Positions 1 through 5,542 of a DNA stretch of 6,074 nucleotides are shown one piece after another. The DNA is taken from NCBI GenBank assembly GCA_949507465.1, contig CATEMS010000097.1, positions 1 to 6,074 of the forward strand, written 5' to 3'. Position numbers and translations under genes: made by a program. Below the pieces are notes generated by a model. It was not told where the DNA came from. It saw only the letters and a list, made by a program, of their open reading frames with translations, and made no database searches. The first letter of the stretch is position 1; every line of letters begins with the position of its first letter. Origin of the DNA: Flavobacteriaceae bacterium. GTDB taxonomy: Bacteria > Bacteroidota > Bacteroidia > Flavobacteriales > Flavobacteriaceae.

Positions 1-84
1 AAAATGCGTAAAATAGTGGTAAATGTTGAATTCATAATGGCGATTGGTTTAGTGTTAGCGTTACTTAAAGATAACAAAAAATAA
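1..84 (+). CDS. Possible 3' end of an unidentified plus-strand gene (or 26-residue ORF)
   Basis: The plus-strand frame is open from the first base to a TAA at 82-84. It contains an ATG at position 4, which would give a 26-residue peptide if that were the true start. The translation has a hydrophobic run (IMAIGLVLALL) followed by a short charged tail (KDNKK), which could be a C-terminal membrane segment with a cytoplasmic end. I do not recognise the protein. The frame is convergent with the minus-strand cluster, and its stop codon lies inside the stem of the terminator at 76-106, a common arrangement for the 3' ends of two converging genes. It is more likely the tail of a longer gene entering from the left than a free-standing small ORF, but a chance frame of this length cannot be excluded. 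Confidence 0.4.
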   Translation, partial: KMRKIVVNVEFIMAIGLVLALLKDNKK

Positions 85-106
85 ATACCTGGTCGCCAAG
101 TATTTA
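76..106 (-). terminator. Intrinsic terminator closing the minus-strand cytochrome cluster
   Basis: Bases 82-88 (TAAATAC) pair with 100-106 (GTATTTA). After one C/A mismatch, 90-92 (TGG) pair with 96-98 (CCA) around the loop TCG. Read on the minus strand, the stem is followed at once by six Ts (positions 81-76), the usual shape of a Rho-independent terminator. It sits 31 bases beyond the stop codon of the 363-residue lipoprotein gene. On the plus strand the stem is followed by ACAAACTAG rather than a T run, so it should act mainly on the minus-strand transcript. Confidence 0.75.
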
Positions 107-137
107 CAAACTAGAGTGTATAGGGGGTTGTAAAGCC

Positions 138-1229
138 TTAGTCACATGCAGTATCTAGAGAGTTGATCCATTCTCCTAATAAAGCGACTCCATCATTATG
201 GATGATGCTTCTGCCCAGCAGTGGCATGCGTTCTTCTTCGGCAGTAACGTTAAGACGGTAATACACAACAGAGTTTTCTGGGTCTCCTGGTTTGATTAGT
301 TTTTGATCTGGAGATAGATTTTCTAGAAGTTGATCTGGGGTCACACAGAGGCCTAGATTTTCTAACAAATTATTTTCGCTAAAGGCAAATCTCATTGGCC
401 TGTAATTACAGTGCCCCTCATCTCTGTGACAGCTAGCACAGTTAATATCCACATATGAGCGTACCCTAGTTTCAAGATCCTGTGAGGTATCAGTGTAGTC
501 TACAACAGTATTAATGTTTGAGGGAAGGTTGTCCTGGAGATACCCAACCTCAATCCATTTTTGAAGCTGGTTTTGTACACCATCTGCAAAGCTAAATGTA
601 CCGTTAAGGCTTTGAGGCTTTATACCAATAGGTTCATTTGTTGTATTGCTCTTGTGGCAGGTAAAACATTCGCTGCCGGAGGGCATTCTGTAGTTTATGT
701 CCCGTTGCTCACCATCTTGCATCCAAGAGAGATACTTAAAACCACCATCTCCTTGCACATCCAAAAAAGCTTCTGTTTGCTCCTCATTCCAGAAGTACTC
801 TGCAAAGGTCCAACCCTCTTGTTTTCTGATCATGAGTCTTGTTTCAATGATAACTCTTGTGTTGTCAGGCAGCACGTTGTCATAATAAAAGGTTTTAATG
901 ATCACACTACCCACGGGTAATTCTATATTGTTAGCATCTCCATTGTAGGTGCCAATTGAGCCGTCAGGCAGCCAAATAAAACGAGATTTTTTGGCGTAGT
1001 TTGAAAATAAAGAACTAATGGGCTCATATGGAAGTACTCCAGTTGTAGGCTTAAGATCACTAAGAGTGTCATCAAAAAAACCATACTCAGAGAGTGTTGG
1101 GTAGGGTACTTGAAGTAGATCTACAGTAACTTGAGATACAGGTGCTACTGGTATGTATGAATCATCATCACTTGAGCAACTTGCAAGTAACACACAAAAT
1201 AAAGCTATGTAGAGGAATTGTCTTGGCAT
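138..1229 (-). CDS. Diheme c-type cytochrome lipoprotein, SO2930/HNE_0200-like (short paralogue)
   Basis: Predicted 363-residue outer-membrane, probably surface-exposed, cytochrome c. Residues 1-17 form a lipoprotein signal peptide with lipobox LASC and lipidated Cys18. The next residues, SSDDD, resemble the acidic lipoprotein export signal that sends flavobacterial lipoproteins to the cell surface. Two heme-binding CxxCH motifs are at Cys188-His192 and Cys264-His268. Met335, in an RMP motif near the C-terminus, is a plausible axial ligand. Conserved blocks such as LPYEPISSLF, PVGSVIIKTFYY and WNEEQTEAF match what I recall of the SO2930 (TIGR03806) diheme family, whose function is unknown. 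The protein is a paralogue of the 460-residue protein encoded at 2914-4296 but lacks its Ig-like domain. Cys295 and Cys362 are conserved in both and may form a disulfide; Cys273 is unique to this copy. The start is the only reasonable one, since it gives the complete signal peptide. It lies 9 bases after a terminator-like hairpin, so expression may depend on read-through. Confidence 0.88.
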   Translation of the reverse strand: MPRQFLYIALFCVLLASCSSDDDSYIPVAPVSQVTVDLLQVPYPTLSEYGFFDDTLSDLKPTTGVLPYEPISSLFSNYAKKSRFIWLPDGSIGTYNGDANNIELPVGSVIIKTFYYDNVLPDNTRVIIETRLMIRKQEGWTFAEYFWNEEQTEAFLDVQGDGGFKYLSWMQDGEQRDINYRMPSGSECFTCHKSNTTNEPIGIKPQSLNGTFSFADGVQNQLQKWIEVGYLQDNLPSNINTVVDYTDTSQDLETRVRSYVDINCASCHRDEGHCNYRPMRFAFSENNLLENLGLCVTPDQLLENLSPDQKLIKPGDPENSVVYYRLNVTAEEERMPLLGRSIIHNDGVALLGEWINSLDTACD

Positions 1230-1238
1230 GCTATAAAT

Positions 1239-1274
1239 AAAAACACCATCGAGAATGTTCTCAATGGTGTTTTT
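1239..1274 (-). terminator. Strong hairpin with T tract between propeller gene and last cytochrome gene
   Basis: Bases 1239-1249 (AAAAACACCAT) pair perfectly with 1264-1274 (ATGGTGTTTTT), 11 base pairs. After a C/A mismatch, 1251-1254 (GAGA) pair with 1259-1262 (TCTC) around a four-base loop. On the minus strand the stem ends in GGTGTTTTTATTTATAG, so it looks like an intrinsic terminator about 15 bases after the stop codon of the propeller gene. The next gene, on the same strand, starts only 9 bases after the stem, too close for a separate promoter to fit between. The element therefore acts either as a partial terminator/attenuator or as a 3'-end stabiliser that lowers expression of the last gene. 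On the plus strand it also has a T run (1270-1275) but no gene to terminate. Confidence 0.75.
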
Positions 1275-1288
1275 TGAAAATTAAAAAA

Positions 1289-2899
1289 TTATCTTTTTGT
1301 AAACTTGGTTGCCTTTACGTTACTTCTTCTAAATCTTTGTCCTGCAATTCTTAGGATGTATTGACCAGAAGTTAATTGAGACACATCAACAGTATTGTTA
1401 AAGAGTCTACCGTGCATTACTTTTCTTCCAGTGATATCAAAAATAGTATAGATTGGATCTTCAATATCTTGAATGTTTGAAACCCTTAAGTTGTCAATCG
1501 CTGGAACAGGGAATACTGAAATGTCATTGGTTAGAAAATCTCCAGTGTTCAAAGCACTGTCTCCTTCAACGAGTCTGTGAGCCATGTTGATGTCTAAATC
1601 TTCAAAAACATCCACAATTCCTGACGGCCAGTAAATAGTTAAAGATTCAACCTCTGTGTCTTGACCAAGACCAAAATGCGTGTTTAGGGTACTCATATTT
1701 CTAAACCCTTCACCACTTCTTACTTCTCTTAGTTGAGTTCCTGATGCAGTAGTTAGCTCTAATCTTGCGCCAATACCTCCAACGTTGCTTTCTACACCAA
1801 CAGTATTGATTTTAAGCCAGTTATTGTTGTTTGTATTATTTATAATAAGTTGTCCGTTAGAAATGGCATCTATAAATCCATCTTCATTGATGTCTCCAAA
1901 ACCACCATTACCAATATTTGTATTAGAGATGGTGAAGGTAAGATCACCGTTTCCATACAAAATTACTCCACCAGATACAATGTCAGCATTTCCGTCATTG
2001 TCAAAATCATAAGTTTGGTTTTCGATACTGGTAACGTTAAAACCCGTTAACCCAGAGGCATTTATTACATCTGTGAAGGTTCCGTTTCCGTTGTTTCTCA
2101 TAAGCCTATGAAATCCAGAATTAAAAGTACTAGCTCCAACCCATCCATCAAGGTCTCCATCATTATCATAATCTGCCCAAGCACTAGACCAGGTTTGCAT
2201 GTCGTCTTCAAGATTTAATGAAGCACCACTCTCAGTAAAAGAACCATCTCCGTTGTTAACGTGCATTTCGTTGTCTCTTCTTTCAGACTCTCCACCGCAT
2301 TTTGCAATGAACATATCTACATCTCTGTCGTTATCAAAATCTAACCATACAGATCCATAATTACCACCAGATGGGTAATCTCCTAGACTTCCCTGGAAGT
2401 ATTCTAGGTTTCCTTGCCCATCGTTGATGTAAAAAACATTTGGCTCAACATCATGACAAACAAAAGCATCTAGATGCCCGTCATTATTAATGTCTACAAA
2501 GTTAGAGCGTTGTGAGAACACATATTCTGGACCAGATATTTCTGTATACTGTGTTCCGTCATCATTTGCTCTCATAAAGGTAACACCATTACCTCCACCA
2601 TACAATAAATCTGTATGCCCGTTGCGGTCATAATCTGCAGCAGCTAAACTCCAAGAAGGTGAGTTGTCAGCAAATGATGTACCAACAACTGACTCTACAA
2701 AAGAGCCGTCGGGTTGTTGATATAAGACCTGAATGTTAGAATTTGAAACAGAAAGGATATCATCCAGTCCGTCCGCATTCATATCTACAAATCCTCTATC
2801 TGTGTAATTTGTACCTGCAGATTGAGGGGTAAAAGTTACCTGAGCAAAACTGTATTGAACAGCTGCAAAAAGACAAGTAATAAAGAATAATTTTTTCAT
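1289..2899 (-). CDS. Secreted FG-GAP/VCBS seven-bladed propeller with ASPIC/UnbV domain and T9SS sorting tail
   Basis: Predicted 536-residue extracellular or cell-surface protein. Residues 1-19 form a Sec signal peptide, probably cut after SFA. Seven calcium-loop motifs of the DxNxDGxxD type start at residues 39, 89, 136, 187, 243, 298 and 336, as expected for the seven blades of an integrin-like FG-GAP/VCBS propeller; the loop at 187 has Arg in place of the usual Gly. Residues about 360-445 match the ASPIC/UnbV domain (GIGARLEL, REVRSGEGF, HFGLG, YWPSG). Residues about 459-536 form a type A T9SS sorting domain (FPVPAIDNLRV, DITGRKV, LTSGQYILRI, ending in KFTKR), so the protein should cross the outer membrane and be anchored or released there. 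The gene starts 14 bases after the 460-residue cytochrome gene and is clearly co-transcribed with it. Such propellers usually bind proteins, sugars or metals. No catalytic residues are recognisable, so a role as partner or scaffold of the adjacent cytochromes is inference. Confidence 0.9.
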   Translation of the reverse strand: MKKLFFITCLFAAVQYSFAQVTFTPQSAGTNYTDRGFVDMNADGLDDILSVSNSNIQVLYQQPDGSFVESVVGTSFADNSPSWSLAAADYDRNGHTDLLYGGGNGVTFMRANDDGTQYTEISGPEYVFSQRSNFVDINNDGHLDAFVCHDVEPNVFYINDGQGNLEYFQGSLGDYPSGGNYGSVWLDFDNDRDVDMFIAKCGGESERRDNEMHVNNGDGSFTESGASLNLEDDMQTWSSAWADYDNDGDLDGWVGASTFNSGFHRLMRNNGNGTFTDVINASGLTGFNVTSIENQTYDFDNDGNADIVSGGVILYGNGDLTFTISNTNIGNGGFGDINEDGFIDAISNGQLIINNTNNNNWLKINTVGVESNVGGIGARLELTTASGTQLREVRSGEGFRNMSTLNTHFGLGQDTEVESLTIYWPSGIVDVFEDLDINMAHRLVEGDSALNTGDFLTNDISVFPVPAIDNLRVSNIQDIEDPIYTIFDITGRKVMHGRLFNNTVDVSQLTSGQYILRIAGQRFRRSNVKATKFTKR

Positions 2900-2913
2900 A
2901 ACAATAGTTTTAA

Positions 2914-4296
2914 TTAATCACAAGTTTGGTTTAAAGAATTTATCCACTCCTCCAAAACCACTAAGGCTTCTGTATGGACTAGACTTTGCCCAAATTGGGG
3001 CATTTTATAGGGTTGGTCTCCTGTGACAGACATCCTATAGTATATTATTGAGTTTTCTGGATCACCTGGAGCAATATGTTTTTGGCCCATTAATCCAGGG
3101 ATTGGAGTATCTGCATCCACACATACACCTGCGTTTTCATCGTTGTTTACGGTATCGCTATATCCTAGTCGTATGACCCTATAATCTCCTTGTCCTCCAT
3201 CAATGTGGCAATTAGCACAGTTAATGTCTATGTAAGATTTGGCTCTTTGCTCTAAAGATTTTGAAGCATCTTTCCAGTCTACAACTGTTAGAATACTTTC
3301 AGGCAGCGCATCTTCAAGGTATCCAAAATCAATTAATTTTTGCAATTGATTGTTTGACCCATCATCATAGCTTAGCATAGAATTAATGTTTTGAGGCTTG
3401 ATACCAAGGGGTAGTGTTTCAAAATCATTGGTATGACAGATCACACATTGTTGTTTTGCTGGAATTCTATAATTTACAAATCTTTCTTGCCCGTCTTTCA
3501 ACCAGTTTACCTCAGTATAGCCGCCATCTTCGGTGGTTTCAAGAAACGCTTCTGTTTGTGCATCGTTCCAAACGTACTCAGCAAAATCCCAACCATTTTG
3601 AGTTTTTACCATTACCCTGGTTTCAATAATTCTTGTGGTGTTTGTTGGAAGTACATTATTGTAATAAAACATCTTTATAAGCGCACTACCTACAGGAAAG
3701 TCTAATGATTTGTTGTCTTGGACAAAACGTGCCGTCTCACCAACGGGCACCCACACAAATCTTTCCTTTAAGGCATAATCTGTAAACAATGAGCTTATGG
3801 GCTTGTATGGCAAGACACCATATCCTGGCTGAATTGCATTTAAAGCGCCCTCAAAAAAGTTGTAATCAGAGAGTTTGTTGTAAGGAAATTTATCTAAATC
3901 TAACGTCACTCGAGTGTCTTGAAAAACAACGATTGAAACTGTCTCTGTTTTGCAATTGCTTCCGTCTTGTAAACAAATAGTGTATTGTAAGGTATCTGTG
4001 CCCACAAAATTTAAAGCGGGATCGTATTCTAAAACATCATCGCTTACATCCTCTGGTGTATCTCTGTTGTTTATCACAACCTCACCATTACTTGGGGCAG
4101 TTATAGACAGTAGTCCTGATGTGGGAATATTGGTGTCGTTATCGAATATAGCGATGCTTGTTGTTTGTAGGGTAGAGACTTGAACAAAATCTTCTTGAGT
4201 CTGTATCTCAAGAGGAATAAAAACATCTGTAGCATCATCTGTATCACAAGATGTGATTACAAATAGGGAAAATACTAGAAATAAAATATTTTTCAT
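2914..4296 (-). CDS. Diheme c-type cytochrome lipoprotein with N-terminal Ig-like domain (long paralogue)
   Basis: Predicted 460-residue surface lipoprotein cytochrome. Residues 1-16 are a signal peptide with lipobox ITSC and lipidated Cys17; the following DTDD resembles a flavobacterial surface-export signal. Residues about 30-125 form an Ig/cadherin-like domain (IFDNDT near 50, NFVGTDTLQYTIC near 97-109) with Cys109 and Cys115 as a possible local disulfide. From about residue 130 the protein is homologous to the 363-residue protein encoded at 138-1229. The hemes attach at Cys284-His288 and Cys360-His364, and Met432 in a KMP motif is a plausible axial ligand. The SO2930/HNE_0200-like blocks are present (GVLPYKPISSLF, FPVGSALIKMFYY, IIETRVMV, WNDAQTEAF). 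The two paralogues align without gaps from residue 130 here (34 there) to the second heme. This is the first gene of the cluster, 177 bases after asd, with no convincing Bacteroidota promoter (TTG - TAnnTTTG) in that gap. Its redox partner and substrate are unknown. Confidence 0.9.
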   Translation of the reverse strand: MKNILFLVFSLFVITSCDTDDATDVFIPLEIQTQEDFVQVSTLQTTSIAIFDNDTNIPTSGLLSITAPSNGEVVINNRDTPEDVSDDVLEYDPALNFVGTDTLQYTICLQDGSNCKTETVSIVVFQDTRVTLDLDKFPYNKLSDYNFFEGALNAIQPGYGVLPYKPISSLFTDYALKERFVWVPVGETARFVQDNKSLDFPVGSALIKMFYYNNVLPTNTTRIIETRVMVKTQNGWDFAEYVWNDAQTEAFLETTEDGGYTEVNWLKDGQERFVNYRIPAKQQCVICHTNDFETLPLGIKPQNINSMLSYDDGSNNQLQKLIDFGYLEDALPESILTVVDWKDASKSLEQRAKSYIDINCANCHIDGGQGDYRVIRLGYSDTVNNDENAGVCVDADTPIPGLMGQKHIAPGDPENSIIYYRMSVTGDQPYKMPQFGQSLVHTEALVVLEEWINSLNQTCD

Positions 4297-4410
4297 TGAT
4301 TAAACTTGGCTCTAAAAAAGTTTAAAAATAGAACTTTAAATTAAATATTTTGGGTAATGTAGTGAGTTATGTTTGTTTATCCTGCAGTTAATGAGACATT
4401 TATTAGAAAA

Positions 4411-4435
4411 TTAACATTTAAAAATGCCATGTTAA
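4411..4435. repeat. Short AT-rich inverted repeat between asd and the cytochrome cluster
   Basis: TTAACAT at 4411-4417 is the exact reverse complement of ATGTTAA at 4429-4435, with an 11-base spacer. On the minus strand it begins 38 bases after the asd stop codon and is followed by TTTTCTAATAAA, so it could be a weak terminator for asd. It could equally be an operator site for the cluster downstream, whose start codon is about 115 bases further on. The stem has only one G/C pair per arm half, so it would be weak as an RNA hairpin. The rest of the 177-base gap holds AT-rich sequence without a clear promoter. Confidence 0.35.
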
Positions 4436-4473
4436 GCGTGTACTATTTTTGTGTTCTAACCTTACATGCTTGA

Positions 4474-5463
4474 TCACACAAGCCCTTTAAGTATCAGGTA
4501 TTCAGCAATTTGAATGGCATTTGTGGCAGCCCCTTTTCTTAAATTATCACTTACAATCCACATATTGAGGGTGTTTTGTTGTGAAAAATCTCTGCGGAGC
4601 CTGCCAACAAAGACCGCATCTTTATTATGGGCCAAAATTGGCATTGGGTAGGTGTTGGTTTTTGTATTGTCCTGCAGAATAACCCCAGGAGTTTTCTCGA
4701 TAATGGCCCGAACCTCATCAAGTGAGAAGTCCTTCAAAAATGAAACATTTACAGCCTCACTGTGGCCTCCAGATGTTGGCACTCTTACAGCTGTAGCGGT
4801 GATAGAGAAACTTGTGTCGTTTAATATTTTTTGGGGTTCTAAAGCTAATTTCATTTCCTCTTTGGTGTATCCATTGTCCTGAAAAACATCACAATGCGGA
4901 ATGACATTTCTATGGATTTGATAAGGGTAGGCCATGGGCGTATCAATATTTTTTTCCTCGCCTTCCATTTGCTTTACAGCCTTAGCTCCAGTTCCAGATA
5001 CAGATTGATAGGTAGCCACCACCACCCGTTTCATTTTGTATTGTTTGTGCAGTGGTGCTAGGGCCATGACCATTTGTATGGTAGAACAATTTGGGTTGGC
5101 TATGATCTTATCTTGTTTTGTAAGCGCTGTTGCATTGATCTCTGGAACAATTAATTTTTTGCTCGGATCCATGCGCCAAGCAGATGAATTATCTATAACG
5201 GTAGTGCCAATATGGGCAAACTTTGGAGCCCATTGTAAGGAGATTTCACCTCCAGCAGAGAAAATAGCAATAGCAGGTTTGGCCTGCAAAGCCTCTTGAA
5301 TTGAAATTATTTTATGGGCTTTGTTTTTAAATAAAAGTGTGTTTCCAACAGATTTTTCTGAAGCCACAAGCAACAGTTCTGTGACAGGAAAATTTCGAGT
5401 TTCAAGAAGAGTAAGCATTACTGTACCAACCATTCCTGTGGCACCTATAACGGCTATTTTCAT
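4474..5463 (-). CDS. asd: Aspartate-semialdehyde dehydrogenase
   Basis: A 329-residue cytoplasmic enzyme that reduces L-4-aspartyl phosphate to L-aspartate 4-semialdehyde with NADPH. This is the branch point to diaminopimelate/lysine, threonine and methionine. The N-terminus has the dinucleotide-binding motif GATGMVG (residues 7-13). The catalytic cysteine is Cys126 in NPNCS. The block TYQSVSGTGA (151-160) carries the conserved Gln153. RVPTSGGHSE (227-236) supplies the substrate-binding Arg227 and the acid/base His234. Length and motifs fit a complete, functional enzyme of the bacterial Asd family. The ATG chosen puts the nucleotide-binding strand at residues 2-6, as is normal. The gene follows alr after 79 bases on the same strand, so the two may be co-transcribed; a partial match to a Bacteroidota -7 element lies just ahead of the start. 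Confidence 0.97.
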   Translation of the reverse strand: MKIAVIGATGMVGTVMLTLLETRNFPVTELLLVASEKSVGNTLLFKNKAHKIISIQEALQAKPAIAIFSAGGEISLQWAPKFAHIGTTVIDNSSAWRMDPSKKLIVPEINATALTKQDKIIANPNCSTIQMVMALAPLHKQYKMKRVVVATYQSVSGTGAKAVKQMEGEEKNIDTPMAYPYQIHRNVIPHCDVFQDNGYTKEEMKLALEPQKILNDTSFSITATAVRVPTSGGHSEAVNVSFLKDFSLDEVRAIIEKTPGVILQDNTKTNTYPMPILAHNKDAVFVGRLRRDFSQQNTLNMWIVSDNLRKGAATNAIQIAEYLILKGLV

Positions 5464-5477
5464 AGGATTATTTTTTT

Positions 5478-5485
5478 TAAAGGTA
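5478..5485 (-). promoter_or_regulatory. Weak candidate -7 promoter element before asd
   Basis: On the minus strand the octamer TACCTTTA matches seven of eight positions of the Bacteroidota -7 consensus TAnnTTTG. It lies 14 bases before the asd ATG, with an A-rich leader after it. No TTG is found at the expected distance of about 17-23 bases upstream: the nearest are 10 and 34 bases away. A transcript started here would have a very short leader. It is therefore only a weak candidate, and co-transcription of asd from the alr promoter is equally possible. Confidence 0.2.
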
Positions 5486-5542
5486 CGCTATTGAGCAATA
5501 TTTTTAAAGTCATTGAACACAAAAAGGAAACCATGAAACATT

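Noticed and set aside
561..920. 119-residue plus-strand frame, and a shorter one at 697-885, opposite the short cytochrome gene
   Set aside because: Antisense to a gene with clear domain motifs; the translations show no recognisable domain.
1785..2050. Plus-strand frames of 75 and 66 residues opposite the propeller gene
   Set aside because: They lie antisense to the calcium-loop repeats of a well-supported gene and have no features of their own.
1850..2790. DNA-level tandem repeat in the propeller gene
   Set aside because: The repetition is in the encoded calcium loops; the DNA has diverged and the spacing varies, so it is a protein fold and not a nucleotide repeat array.
3414..4183. Several plus-strand frames of 63-90 residues opposite the long cytochrome gene
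   Set aside because: Shadows of the conserved cytochrome and Ig-domain coding sequence; no homology seen.
4369..4473. 34-residue plus-strand frame in the gap between asd and the cytochrome cluster
   Set aside because: Short, no ribosome-binding or family evidence, and its composition is what AT-rich intergenic DNA gives by chance.
4297..4473. Search for a Bacteroidota promoter (TTG - about 19 bases - TAnnTTTG) ahead of the cytochrome cluster
   Set aside because: Only 7-of-8 matches (TATTTTTA at 4323-4330 and a TAATTTTC) were found, neither with a TTG at proper spacing, so no promoter is called.
4652..5299. Plus-strand frames of 76 and 87 residues opposite asd
   Set aside because: Antisense to the catalytic and nucleotide-binding regions of a housekeeping gene; not credible as genes.
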